Below, piece after piece: positions 12,711-27,200 of a DNA stretch of 64,000 nt. Position numbers and translations under genes: made by a program. Origin of the DNA: Vitellaria paradoxa (taxonomy: Eukaryota > Streptophyta > Magnoliopsida > Ericales > Sapotaceae); contig CM034233.1 in assembly GCA_019916065.1 (NCBI GenBank), positions 49,629,509 to 49,693,508 on the forward strand, read 5' to 3'. The number at the start of each line of letters is the position of its first letter. Positions within the stretch are counted from its first letter, which is position 1. The notes beneath the pieces were generated by a model, which saw nothing but the letters and a program-made list of their open reading frames with translations, was not told where the DNA came from and made no database searches.

Positions 12711-15700
12711 TCACAAGGACGAAGATTTCTCATCAAGAGATTCTCTAACTGCCTTCAAGAGCAAAGGCATCAACTTGGGATTGGTAACAATTATGCCAGT
12801 GTCAAGATCAAGATACCTGCCCTTGGAGAAGTCCAAAGGGTTACCTGCAGCATCAGTGACCACGCCCCCAGCTTCTGCATAATTTCATCAACAGAGTAGA
12901 GCTACCATTAACTTGCAATCTCAAAAATGTTAGCACCAAATGTCTTAACATGCATATAAATATGGAGCCGACACCAAAGAAAACATATTAATAATATCAG
13001 TAAGAAAAAAGAAATCGGGCTCACAGTCACATCGTCCACATGGGATAAGTAAGACCTGGTTTATTACAATCATATTGATAAATCCATTTGTGTTTTCACA
13101 CAACAAACAATTTTGAATGCCATAAAACTAAAAGGAAAAATATATATATATATATCACAGATGTCCCATTAAAAGTGGCCGGCATGGGATACTATTGAAA
13201 TTATTTCTGCAGTTATAAAAAGTAAAAAAAATGTATAAAAAAATAGCATGTCCACAAGGGGGTCATTTAGTACCATAACAAGTGTTACCAGCATATTTTA
13301 CATAATGGCTCCATCTAGGGATCAATTTTCCTACAAATGCTCTAAAACAAAATGTAAGACTTTGATTTTACATAACAAACACACACTAAATTTAAATAAA
13401 AAAGAACCCAATCAGGACAACCGAGGTAGACTTGTTCTTATAAAATAGCCTAATGCAAAAGTCATTCTATAAGAAATGAAAAAACGCATTTATTTTTTAT
13501 GAACAAAAAGGTTTATGGATTAAAGAAAGGCACCAAAGGGATGCCACCGGTTACACTATGACAGAGAACCACAAGAAGACCAATATGATCAATCCATTCA
13601 TGCCCTTACTCAAGAGACTCTACAAAATTCAAAAATTGGTTCAAGGTCAACCAACTCTACCATACACAGGTTTCTCGAACCCCTTCAAAAGTTTGTGTTC
13701 CCCAAATGCCATCAAGGCCAAAGGCCCCAAAGCCAAGTCTCATTTCTTTTCCCCACTCTAGCCCCATCCAAGAATGGGTAAGATCCCTCGTATTGCATTA
13801 GAACAGTCACTTTAGGCCAAACATACACAAATACAGGGACCAGAGATCTTTTGTTACCCTACAATGAATGATAAGATGATTGACTGTTCGTCTTACTTAC
13901 ACATACAACACCTGTTGACATTTTTTCCCCCACTTAATAAAGCATTTATGAATGCAGTTATTCTGAAAAATGGAAATGAAACATATATAATCTACGTAAA
14001 ACAATAAGAGAAGCAACAAATCACTTCTGCTATCACTGTCACTATCACGGTATCACCATTTAATACACCCTCCAACGCCTAATGGTTACTGCAAAAAATT
14101 GTTATAGGTGAGACCCCATCCTGTCTCACCCCATTGTGTCTCACTGTTTCACCAATTCAAAATGAAAATTATCTCAACACTAGTTGAATATATAACCATT
14201 TTTTTGTTGAATAAAAGAACAATCGTGTGCCCCTGGCATAAAAGTCCAACCCTAGGGTGAGATTTAACAAGAAATATTACAGGAAAACAGTTCTCCACAG
14301 TACCTGTCACAACAATACATCCTGCTGCATGGTCCCATATTTTTTCACGGTATCCTTTATGAGGAAAACGCAGGTATATTGCTCCATCTCCTCTGGACAG
14401 AGCACCATATTTTGCCTGGCTATCAATTCTGACAGGTGGTGCTTTGACACCCAGTTTCTGTTTATGAATTAATATTAGGAGCTTGCCACATTGGATCTAA
14501 TATACACACACACAGAGAAAGAGTGAGCAGTACCATTGCTATAGAGCTAGATAAGTCATGCATAGAATGTGCTGCTTCAAATGATTCAAAGAATGATGCT
14601 TCTTCAGGGTTTTCCGTAGTACTGACTTGCACCTAAAGAACAGGAGACAATATCATGTAAAACCTTTACAATTGGATATCCGCCGCAAATACAGATAATT
14701 ACCTTTTTCTCCCTTGGGGTTTGGCCAAAAACACGACACCCTCCATGGTTTAAAAGTTAACACATTAACCCATTGTAATTTAGACTAAAGTCCAAAATTA
14801 ACAAAATCTACTACATTTAACTAAATTTACGACTCACATGCAATGGAGGCTTATGTGTGATTGTGCAAAAGACGTTATTGAGAACAATATAGGTAAATTT
14901 CTCTATGAATTGTGTATTCAGTCTCTTTAAAAAATGGAATTAAAAAATATTTCATTTTTTATCTATCAATTTTTAAGAAAAAAAACTTTGTCTTTAACTA
15001 ATTTTGACTCTTGGGGCACAAATTCAGTTATATTTAACAAATTTTATTAATTTTGCACTTCAGCCCAAATCGCGAAGCAATTATGTTTTAACTTTAAATT
15101 AAAGGGGGTTCTGTATTTTTATATCAATCCCAAAGAGTGTCAAGTATAATTACCCCTGCAAATATTGCAAGTAAGCTAACCTTTATGGGTGATGAGCCAT
15201 CTAGAGACTGCAAATCAGTTCCAGCCCCAGCTTGAGCAAAGAAAAGGCAACCAACTTTTTCACGGGAAGCATGCTGATCCTGGCTACCTATGGGTGCTAA
15301 AGGAAGGTTGGGACAAGCCAGGACACCCAACACAACTTTCCCTTCATCTAGTAATGCTAGTGCTATGGCGTATTGGTCTCCTCGCAGAAACCTATAAGTT
15401 CAGAACATCAGACTAATTCTAGAAATAAAGAAAGGAGAGAAAGCCTTGAATGCAGAAAAGCTAAATCATAAAATTAAAGAGCGAGAGAGAGAGAGAGAGA
15501 GAGAGAGAGTGGTGTAGGATCGTAGAGAATAAGAAAGAATCAAAGAAGAAGAAGGAGGAGGAGCAGAAGGAGAATGAGAGAGGGGGCAGCAACTGTAACA
15601 GTCAAAATATCATTCAATCTAATAATGTTCTGTTGACCTTAATTAGGGTTTAAATAAAAAAATTCATGAGCCTAATACAAAGATCTAAAATAAAATAAAC

Positions 15701-18700
15701 CTGATACTAAAATAGCCCAAAAATAACTGGGTCCAAATAACCACTAATAATATAAACTCATTATTAATAAAGCCCAAAGAAGAATCAAAGAAGGAGGAGG
15801 AGGAGGAGGAGGAGGAGAAGGAGAATGAGAGAGACGGCAACAGCTATAAAAATCAAAATATCATTCAATCTAATAATGTTCTGTTAATCTTAATTAGGAT
15901 TTAAATAGAAAAATTCATGGGTCTAACACAAAAGCCTAAAATAAAATAAACCTAATATTAAAATAGTCCCAAAAAACTGAGTCCAAATAACCACTAATAA
16001 TATAAACTCATTATTAATAAAGCCCAAAACAAATGGGTCCAAATAATAAATAATAATAAAAAGAAATAAATTTGTAAACTGATATTCTCGTCAACTCTCC
16101 CGAACTGAGAAGAACTTGACTTCGTCGAATTGAAAACTTGGCACTATTATCAAGTCGCATTTTTCACTTGACAAGACATCTTCGGAATTGAAAAAAAATG
16201 AGATCCTCAACATCGGACACAGATGAACACTGCTAAAGAAGTGGAGGACCTGGAATTGGTATGAAAACATCGTCATAACCTGCAAACAATATTTGAGGCC
16301 TAAAGATGCCTCAACAAGGTAACAAATTCTCCACATGACAAATTACAACAAAACTCATATCACATGGCAATGTAAAAACAATTGCATTTGGTATAGGATC
16401 ACAAAGGATATAAAATAGTTCAATATTTTTGGCAAGCAAATTTTGGCAGGACGATATGGGATAGTAAACAAGTAATGCATAAGTCATTATTGAGTTACAT
16501 CCATTAAAGTCTATATTCCCATCAAGAACATCAATAGGAAATTTATAATAATTATTACTTAATCCAATTTTCCATTTAATATCAGCATTATTGAAAAGAG
16601 GTGGAATACATGGTTCAGAATAAGTGACAAGTGATGATGCAACTGAACTTGTCCAATTAAAATCCCTCAAAGACAGACAAATGGAATGAGACTCAATGAT
16701 ATCGATAGAATAGTGATAAGATATACCACATATAACTTGCAAGAAAAATTGTTCAATGTATGTAAAAATGTTTCTATTATGCACTAGTAGTGAGGACTCG
16801 TGCAATTGAATGAAACTTGGACATAATCTCAAGAAACTCCCAACTGATGAGGTCAATAAATAAAGCTCTTGAGATGTTTAAATAATATCCCCTAAATAAG
16901 TAACTATTACTAATGATAAGGTCTATGCAATCTTGGCGGTCGTTATTCATGATATCCTCAAATAAACTAACAAAATCAAGACAAGATGATGGTGGAACCA
17001 ATTCAACCACTTCAAACACATTTTGAGGATTTGGTGACTCATCATGATCAAATGTCAAAAGAGGGGAATCAATAAAAGAATCAAAGTGTCAACAAAAACA
17101 ATAGGAGTGCTAGGTTTAGAGGATGGACGCTGTAACTGAATGATTTGTATAGGACACTTTAACTTTGACATAGACTCATAAGACTCAAATTCATGATATT
17201 TTTCAATCTTTAAAACTTTGGAATAAGCTCCATTTAAGGTCTTACAAGTGTATTGCTGAACTTTCTCACGAATGCAAGGCCTTAGCCCAAAGACAAATCT
17301 ACTAATGGCACAAGGCTCATTTCGAAAGTTACACAACTTCCTAAGAGTTTTAAATTGATCAAAATACTCATCAACAGAAGAATGCTCCTGTTTAAGACGC
17401 ATTAACTAAGACCATGCCTTATCTATAGAACTTTTAGGAACAAATCGATCGCTCAAAATTTGTTTCATCAAGGCCCATTGAGTAACAGGTCTATGGTATA
17501 ACTCGACTGTTTGCTAATACTCTCTAGCATAATTAGTCAATCTTGTTTTGGCTAAACGAATACATTGGTCATCAGACAGTTTGTGATAGTCAAAAATATA
17601 TTCAATATCATCTACCCAATCAAGAAACTTGTGAGGATCGATAGTGCCACTAAAATAAGGAGGATCTTTGACATAAGTTTGATGAATATAACGAAATCCT
17701 ACTTTATTACGCCAATATGATTGATTTTCAAAATTCATGGTAAAAGGACAAAAGCAATCTTTTTTTTTTTTAAATGCTGATATTAAAGAAAACTGAACAA
17801 AGAGAGTAATAAATTATAAAATCCTAATATACTTAAAATAAGAATAATGAATCTAATAAATGAAACTCAAATAATTTGGGCAAGCAATGGGTGACTTTTT
17901 TTTGTAAGATGGGCAACAATTAAATAAATTCAAAAGGGAACTAGGAACTAGGATAAATGAAACAAATGGGCAAAGGAGCTTAAGTCCAAATTTATGCAAT
18001 TCAAATTGCCATATGATATAAGCATTTATCATAATTAACAATGAGAGAATTGTACTTTAATCCAAACCTTAGCTCCAAACTATGTAAAGTGCTCACTTTT
18101 GAAACATCCGAATATATAGTCGGCTATCCTGTTGCTTGAAATTTTCCAAGAATGAACCAAGAGGTAGTCTGGAGTATTCTGAACTTTGCTAGAGACTGCC
18201 AGAAAAGTCGCTAGAGGTGGCCGGAAAGTCGTTGAAGCTTTGCTGAAGTGTGGCGAATCCAGTGGTGTATTATGGATTTCACTGGAAAAGTCGCCGGCCG
18301 ATCGCCGGAGGTCACTAGAGTCACTAGCGAGTTCGCCGAAGGCAGGTGGTGCCACTGGTGGGGTTCGCCGAAATTAAATATTGCTAGAAACACGCAAAAA
18401 CATACTCGAAGCGCTTAAGGGTGCATAAGGTGGCGGCGACAGCTACTGTTCCCCCCCCCCCCTTTTTGGATTGCTTTGACAGTCCAATAATGATGGAGAT
18501 TGAAAAAGTTTGTAGGATCTTTGCTCTGATACCAAAATTGATGTAGGATCGTAGAAAATAAGAAAGAATCAAAGAAGAAGAAGAAAGAGGAGGAGGAGAA
18601 GGAGAATGAGAGAGAGGGCAGCAGCTGTAACAATCAAAATATCATTCAATCTAATAATGTTCTATTAACCTTAATTAGGGTTTAAATAGAAAAATTTATG

Positions 18701-18875
18701 AGCCTAACACAAAGGCTTAACACAAACCTCATACTAAAATAACCCAAAAACAACTAGGTCCAAATAACCACGAATAATATAAACTCATTATTAATAAAAC
18801 CCAAAACAATTGGGTTCAAATAATAAATAATAATAATGATAAAAAGAAATAAATTTGTAAATTGATGTCCTCATC

Positions 18876-18906
<31 letters not shown>

Positions 18907-21900
18907 ATAGAAAAATCAAAGCAATTCACAAATTCAAAGTATCTAGGATCCCAAACAAAAACAAAAGCAAAGAATGTTAAACCATTTAAGTTGATGTCAA
19001 AAATAAAAAGGTTCCGTGTCTTTAAAAGTAATCCTACTAAGTTGCTTCAATATGCACATGCACCTGCCAGACAAAAAAGGAGTTCGTACCAAAAGCTAAC
19101 AAAGTTCTATGTTGTAGACAACCCCCCGCTCTTTCCCCCTTTTTTTCTTTCCTTTTCCTCCAAAATAAAATTTACAAGAAAACAAAACAAAACTTCTACA
19201 AAAGGAGGAGACAGACATTGGACAATGTCCATCTATAACATAGATGTCCCACCCACTGTATATCACATCATCCATTCCCAAAATTTTTTTCTATTGTGTT
19301 TGCCAAATCAAAATGCTATTGTAAAGAAGTTCGACTATACATAAGAGGGAGGATCTCAATCTTAAAATTTAGGTGTTAAAGAGAGATAACTTTTCCTTCT
19401 ATTATATGGGGAAATAACTTTTCTAATGGAACGGTGTAGGATAACTTCTAATAGCCTCCCTCATGCTAGTGTGGACTGTGATAAGACCAAGTTGAAAACC
19501 GATTTTGATACCATGTAAAGAGATAAGTGATTTATTGAAGAGCTTGACACCCAATTGGGTTGTCTCTAATATGTATTTATAGTAATTTGTACAAATTAGA
19601 TACATCACCGCTAGACTATATACATAAATAAAGAGATAAATGAATGACAGAGATACATGAATGTACATTAACATCAGGATTGATGAGGCGAAGACGATGA
19701 CCACTGATGAAGGTGATGTAGACGACAACTGATGCAGACTAAGACTAACAATGACGAAAGCTGACAACGATGACGGAAGTTTGTGACTAGCGATCGACAA
19801 CGGAGGGCTTTTACAAGCGATCATCTGGCAACAGCGATCGTTGTTGACTAGTGGAGACTTTGATATTCGACTGCAGAGACTTGAGTGTCGCAATCGCAAT
19901 TGTCGTCGACTAGACTCAACTTCATTCTTCGAGTGGAGTGTTCATCGTCGACTTCGACTTGTGTGGCAATTGTTGACTTCAACTGGCGCGGCAATAGTTG
20001 ATTTCAATCTTTGATTGGACTTCAAGGAAGGACACTAGTGACTTAGAACAATGCCGCCAACAACTGCAATTAGTTTTTTATTATTATTATTATTATTTTA
20101 GGATCATTGCTCTAAGTCCGTCTAGTCATTTGTCTCGTCCATATTTGTAGGTATGCACTCAGCATCAAATAGTAACTGCTCCACCTCCCATGTCTACTCC
20201 CGTAAGTGATTTAGATGCTCACATCTCTCTTCAAAAGAGTAAACGTCCTTGCACCACTCATCCTATCTTTAATTTTATGCCTTATGAAGCATTATCACCC
20301 TCATATCGTTTATTTGTTACATCTTTATCCTCTGTTTCTATTCCTAAATCTGTTTCTAAAGCACTTTCTCACCCTATGTAGCGTTCTGCTATGAAAGATA
20401 AAATGTCTGCTCTTTGAGTCAATGACACTTGGGAACTTGTTATTCCTTCTCCTGATAAGTCGATGGTTGGTTGTCATTAAGTATATATTGTCAAGGTTCA
20501 TCCTGATGATAATGTGGATAGGTTAAACGCACATTTGGTCACAAAGGGGTATATCTAAGTTTATGGGTTGGATTTCTCTTAAGACTTTTTCTCCTGTTAC
20601 TAAGATTACTTCTATTCGTCTTATTATCTCTCTAACTGTAGTATCTTATTGGTCTCTCCACCAACTTGATGTGAAAAATACCTTTCTTCATGGTGACCTT
20701 GCTGAGGATATCTATATGGAGCAAACTCCTTGGTTTGTTGCTTAGGGGCAGTCTACGTTGATTAGTAAGATTTAGAAATCATTATACGGCCTAAAACAGT
20801 CTCTTTGAGCATGGTTTGGCAAGTTCAGTACTATTGTCACTAAATTTGTCCTAGTTTGTTGTATAATTGATCATTCAATATTCTATCATCATTTGTCTAA
20901 ATGAAGGATTTGGCTTCTTCTGTATGTATATGATATTGTTACCACAAGTGATGATTCATAGCATATTACTAGCCTGAAGTTGTTCCTTCAAAGTAAGTTT
21001 ACCACCAAGGATTTGGGTTCATTAAAATATTTCTTGGGAATTGAGATTGCCTGGTCACATATAAGTATTTCTCTCTCAAATAAAATATGCTCTTGATTTC
21101 TTGACTGAGACAGGTATGTTAGGTTCTAAACCTGTGGATAGTCCAATGGATCCAAATACTAAGTTGGTTGCTGATTAAGTAGAGTTGTTACATGATCCTA
21201 GCCAGTATCAGTGGTTATTTGAGAAACTAAATTACTTGACAGTCACTAAACCTGATATATCCTTTGCACGAGTGTAATTAGTTAGTTATTGAATCACCTC
21301 GTAATAGTCACTAGGATGCTATTGTCCAGATTTTGAGATACCTAAAAAGTACACCAAGTAAGGGCTAATTGTACAAAAACAATAGACACACTTTAGTTCA
21401 GGATACACCAATGTAGATTGGGTTGAATCACCATCAGATAGATGATCATTTACTACTGGGAATTGTATTTTTGTTGGAGGTAATCTAATATCCCGAAAAA
21501 GTAAAAAACAAACAGTAGCAGCACAGTCAAGTAAGTGTTGAGTCAGAGTATAGAGTCATGGCACACATATCTTGTGAGTTGATCTGGATACAACAAATGT
21601 TAAAAGAACTAGAAATTCATCATTCACAGCCTATGGAGTTACTACATGACAATCGATTCATATTACATTTAATCTAGTATTTCTTGACAAGACTAAACAT
21701 ATTGACGCTAATTCCCATTTTGCTAAAGAAAAGATTCCACAAAATGTGATCAAAACTGATCATGTGAAGTTTGAAAATCAACTTGTTGATTTGTTTACTA
21801 AAACTTTGAAGGGGGGGGACCTTGAGTAAAGTGTGTTTGTAATAAACTCAAAACATATGATACATATATTCCAGTTTGAGAAAGAGTGTTAATGTACATT

Positions 21901-24191
21901 CATATATTTGTACATTCATATAACTCTGTCATTCAATTCATGCATCTAGTTTAGGGGCGATATGTCTAGTTTAGGGGTAATGTATCTAATTTGAATAGAT
22001 TACTATAAATACATATCAGAGACAACAAAATTGGATGTTAAGCCATTCAGTAAATCACTCATCTCTTTGCAGTTATTGTACTTTGCAGCTATTGTAAGGG
22101 GAAGTAAGCTATTCAACATAGCCTCTGACCAGAAGAGTAACTGAGCATTCACTCGTCCAAGTTACCAACTCTAGCACATGGAAGAAGCCATTTTGATTCA
22201 TTATCCCATCATATCATAAAACAATTCAGGAACCTCTCTAAAATAAATAAATTTAAAAAAAAAAATAAAAGAAACAAAAACAAGGAAAAAAGAAGAGAGC
22301 GAGAGAGAGAGAGAGAGAGCAAGCTGATTGCTCCCAAGTTCCTGACGTCAGCTGAATTTAACATTTTGTTTTTGAGCTAGCCTACTGCCCTTCAACAGAA
22401 CAAATGCTGCAAGCCTTTGCTCAAACTATTCAATAGTGGGATGATCCCATGCTGCCAACAAGCAAGTATTCTCCAAAAGATGTGCTAGAATATGAAACAA
22501 CTCAACTGAACAATTTAATCTTTTAGCTATCGTCTTACTTTTTGAACACTGAATTCTTAAGCACGAAGCACAGTAATTTGATCTAGTTTACTCAATTTTA
22601 TGCACAAATTTCTAATAGGTCAACCCCAAAATTGTCGATACTTTCGCTTAAATTCACTTGAGTTGCTATAAGACAAGGGGAGACCCTATCCCTGCAGTAG
22701 TTCATTTTTCTTATGAAAAACATTGGACAAAACCTATGTTACATGGACTCAAGTGATGAGTGTGAGTACTTGTCTAAGCCATTGTGTTATGACTCAAGCA
22801 ATTATTGTGATTATTATATATTCTTTACCGGGTACTTGTAAGCCATAGTGTTATGACTCGGGCAATTATTCTAACTATTATATTATCCTTTAGTGGGTAC
22901 CCATATAAGCCATAGTGCTATTACTTGGACATTTATTCTAATTATTATATTATACTTTATAATAGTTAGAATAATAATATAATAATTAGAATAATTGCCC
23001 ATAAAGACAGGGTTGCATCAAGGGTCATCCTTAAGCGCATACCTTTTTACTTTAGTTTTGAACATACTTACTAGACATATCCAAGAGGCAGTGCCTAAGT
23101 GTATGCTTTTTGCAGATGATATAGTTTTAGTAGAGGAGTCGAGAGAGGAAGTTAATACTAAACTTGAGGTGTGGAGAAAAACCTTAGAATCAAAGGGTTT
23201 CCATTTAAGTAGGAGCAAGATAGAGTATATGAAATGTAAGTTTAACAAGAGACGAGCTAGTAATAATTTGGAGGTAAAAATTAGAGAGCACAACATACCA
23301 AAAGTGTCAAGGTTTCGATATCTTGGATCAATTTTACAAAATAATGGAGAAATTGATGGGCATATCATCCATAGGATACAAGCTGGATGGTTAAAATGGA
23401 GAAATATATCGGGAGTCATTTGTGACCGCAAGGTACCTAACAAAGTTAAAAGAAAGTTTTACCAAACTGCTATAAAACCAGTTATACTCTATGGAAGCGA
23501 GTGATGGGCACTGAAGGGACAACAAGAGCAAAGAATTGATGTAGTAAAGTTGAGAATGTTGAGATGGATGAGTGGACATATAAGAAAAGATAAGATTCAG
23601 AATGATTGTATTAGGGAAAAAGTTGGGGTTGTACCTATTGAGGAGAAAATGATAGAAACCCGGTTAAGGTGGTTTGGTCATGTGCAAAGAAGACTACTAG
23701 AGGCTCCAGTGAGGAGAGTTGATCAAATGGTTTTTAGTCCAATAAGAAGAAGTAGAGGAAGACCTAAAAGAACACTTGGAAAAGTTATCAGAAAAGACCT
23801 TATTATAAATGATTTACATCAAGATATAGTTTTTGATAGAATACAGTAGCACCGTGTGATCCATGTAGCCGACCCCACCTAGTGGGATAAGGCTTATGTT
23901 GTTGTTGTTGTTGTTGTTGTTGATTATATTATACTTTATACTAGTTTTACTTATCAAGTAATTTGGTAATGGAGTTAATTAATGCATATTGCATGAGATT
24001 GTTAAAATTTGAACCCATAATGGTATTTTAGTTCAAAACTCTAAAATCAAAATCTCTCTCAGGCATGCACACAGTTTGTTCTTTCCCGTGCATGCAACAC
24101 AAAACTTTTCAATCTCCTGAGCACGGAATGGAATTCTAGTGCACACAATGACTAAATTCCTGATTTTCTATCGCAAAATCTACCAACTGAT

Positions 24192-24234
<43 letters not shown>

Positions 24235-27200
24235 TGCATGGGTGCATTTCCATGTGGCTTGGGTCCTCCCCATGTGTATCAACTCTCTCCTACACCTGGT
24301 CACCTTGTTTTTCACCATTCTTTCACTTTTAAACCTGTGTATTACATATGCATTACATGCTTGTGGGTTGTAACCGAGAGGAGAGAAACTGAATTTAGAT
24401 AGTATTCTGCCAAGTTGTGAGGTTCAGATTGTGAGAGCGAGATTTTGATTGAGTGTGGAGAACCTGAGGAGGAAGCATGATGTGGCCAAAAAGAGAAGGA
24501 AGTAAGGAGCAAGCTGTGAGCCACCAGGAAGGAGGAAGAAGAGGGGGAGAGCTGTCTGGGTTGGATTCTATCAATGCATTTTAGTTTCCAGCTTGTTTGG
24601 GCTTCAAGAGGCAGGGGGTTTTTACTTCCAATTACTGTATTGGTGGTAATGTTTTTTCTTGGATTAATAAACCAAATTGTCTTGCATGAAGGGAGGAGAC
24701 CCAACTTGATCATTTTCAACTAAAATCTCAAATTTTAGATTATTCCTGCTTAATCCATGTGTTGATTCAGGTTTAAATGTTTTGATACACTCATTCACTA
24801 GGTATGAAAAGCTGATTTTCAAGACAAATGCATTAGTACAGTGTTTTGAAATGAAAATAAGGCATGGACCTTGTTTATTGAAAATTTTGATATGAACATA
24901 TTATTATCTTGAATTGACGCTTTAATTATGTCTAGAAATCTTATTTAAGTGACAATGAACCCTTGAGATCAAGCCTATTTGATCATAATTGGATTTGAAA
25001 CAAAAAGAAAAAAAGGGACTATCAACCAAAAACTGGAACAATGTCTAGAGTTCATCATGCGCACAGAAGGTAAATTTTCGTCCTCACAACACCATATTTG
25101 CCCATCCAGTGTGCACGGCACCTTTGTGATTGTGCGCATGACCCCTTGTTAAATTTTTTTCATTAGCACAACTTAAGGATTCTTGTGCGCACAGCTAAAC
25201 CTCAACCTGAAATTTTATATCTATTTAAGTCTCATTGCATGATTATGATATGAACAAATTGACAAGTTCACACGAACTGCTAAATTTTCATATACTTATG
25301 TCTATGTTTTATGATATGGAATGAAACTTGGAATTTAAATTGAGAAATTATTTTATAATATGATGCTATAATTGAGATACCATGTTGATGATTGAGATTG
25401 GTTATTGATTTTTGGTTTGGACCAAGAGGTACTAAAATAGAGGGTACTTGTACCTAAGGCCCCGCTTGGATGCAGGAAATGCCCCCCTCAAAACTAATAC
25501 CCCCTCGTAAGTGTGGGTCCCACATTTTTGCCATGATTTGGCAAGTTCATTTTCCCCCCCTCTCCGGATAAATTTTGGCATGGATCCCACATTCCCCCCC
25601 CTTGGGGGATAATTTTTGGGCACCCTTGGGGCTAGCCAAAAATTATCTCCCTTTAAATTGACTGCTTTTGACGTTTTTAGCCCTCGTTAACTGTATTGTT
25701 AACTTGATCAAAATAAATATAATACTAGTAAAAAAATAATAGATAGACCAACAAGTCAAAATAAATATAATTAAAAAAATGGATAATAACCAACTATTCA
25801 AAAGTACATATTTAAAAAAAGTTCTTTAAATAAATTTATAAAAAATTAAATTTTCAATGAAATAAATAATATAACTTCAAATTGTCCAAAAATAATTAAA
25901 TAGAGTGGTTTTTGCATTTTAATATTTAATTTAATGGGTAACCAAGTTTGGGACACCACAAGAGCAAAAGAGTCATTTGACTACTTTTTCCATCATTCAC
26001 CCCCTCTTATTTATAAAACATCCAAACCAAGTCAAAAGTTATCCCCCTCCATAAACATCACATCAATGTGGGCCAACCCTCAAAAAATAATACCCCATCT
26101 TATCTTATACTCTCTCTAAAAGTTATTCCCCTGAAATTTTAGCACTATCCAATCGGGCCCTAAGGGTTGAAAGTCTCGAGACCCACACGGGGTTGATTTA
26201 CATTTTCAATATCCTAGCAAACTACAAAGTGAGGCAGATATCCAAGAGTGGCATGTATTTTTCCTATAGCTTAGGTATGGGAGGTAGACTGATTGCACAC
26301 CAATATTGTATAGTAGTCCCTACTTTAGTGTGCATTTTATAGTATTTAAACGGTGTTAATTATTAACTATATATATATATATATTTGATAACGTTGTGTT
26401 TGGTCTTTTATGCAGGTTACCATGCTAAAATGGGGGATTCAGGACCTTTTATGGAGCCGAGTAAGCTTTGGAGATTGAGCGGTCAACCGACATGAGCCAA
26501 TCAAGAATGAAAGCAATAGGGCAACAAAAATTCCTTTAGGGCATTTGATCAAACATGTGACGTGCAACGCTCAAAACACTACAAGGACTGTCCAAGCCAA
26601 TGCCAAAACGATGGAGATTTAAGGTTGTGATACACTAACCCAATCCTAGCCATGTCAAGCCAAGGACAACAACATCCCAAGCGAGGCCTCAAAGTAACCT
26701 AAATTAGGTTAAAAAATCCATCTAGGCATTTTATCACATAGGTGCTAAGCATTACGAAAACAAGCTCTAAGGCCTATCCAAGATAGCCCAAGAATCCCAG
26801 CTCTATGTCAAGCCCTTAGAATCATGGGTGAGGGCTGCAGCACAAGCTGGCATCACCCATCACCCCCAACAGCATGGTGGCACTATCCAACATTAATCAG
26901 GTGTAGAACAACACCTCCTAAGGCCGAGATGTGTGCAAGACACGGCTTATGATAGCCCCTCATGCACAGAAACACCCCCAGAAACTACCACGCCGTGCGA
27001 AAGAATCTTGGACGCTAGGGGGACACGCGGGGACCCTATACATGCCACACCATGTCCGGCAATGTCTCGCCCAATCTCGCATTTCTGCCTTATGTCCGGG
27101 GTGTGTTAGCCCGCTCAAGTGGTGTGTCCCGCACAAAAATGAGCCCTTTTGTGCGCCCCAGCTTGACGTGTGCAGTAGTGTCCGCCCTCCAGCATGCCAT

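Larger units (their letters stand above)
15513..18876 (-). mobile_element. Non-autonomous gag-only LTR retrotransposon, copy 1
   Basis: The element reads on the minus strand. The 5' LTR is at 18542-18876, starts TGATGAGGACATC and ends TACGATCCTACA. A tRNA-Met-type PBS (TGGTATCAGAGCA) follows at 18522-18534. The 3' LTR is at 15513-16093, preceded by a purine-rich CGGGAGAGT. A GC-rich leader (about 18170-18420) precedes one gag-like reading frame. No protease, RT, RNase H or integrase is found in the 2.4-kb interior, so it must be mobilised by another element. It lies in the same orientation as the host gene. Confidence 0.85.

Noticed and set aside
23018..23443. Minus-strand 141-aa ORF
   Set aside because: It is the antisense shadow of the RTE reverse transcriptase.
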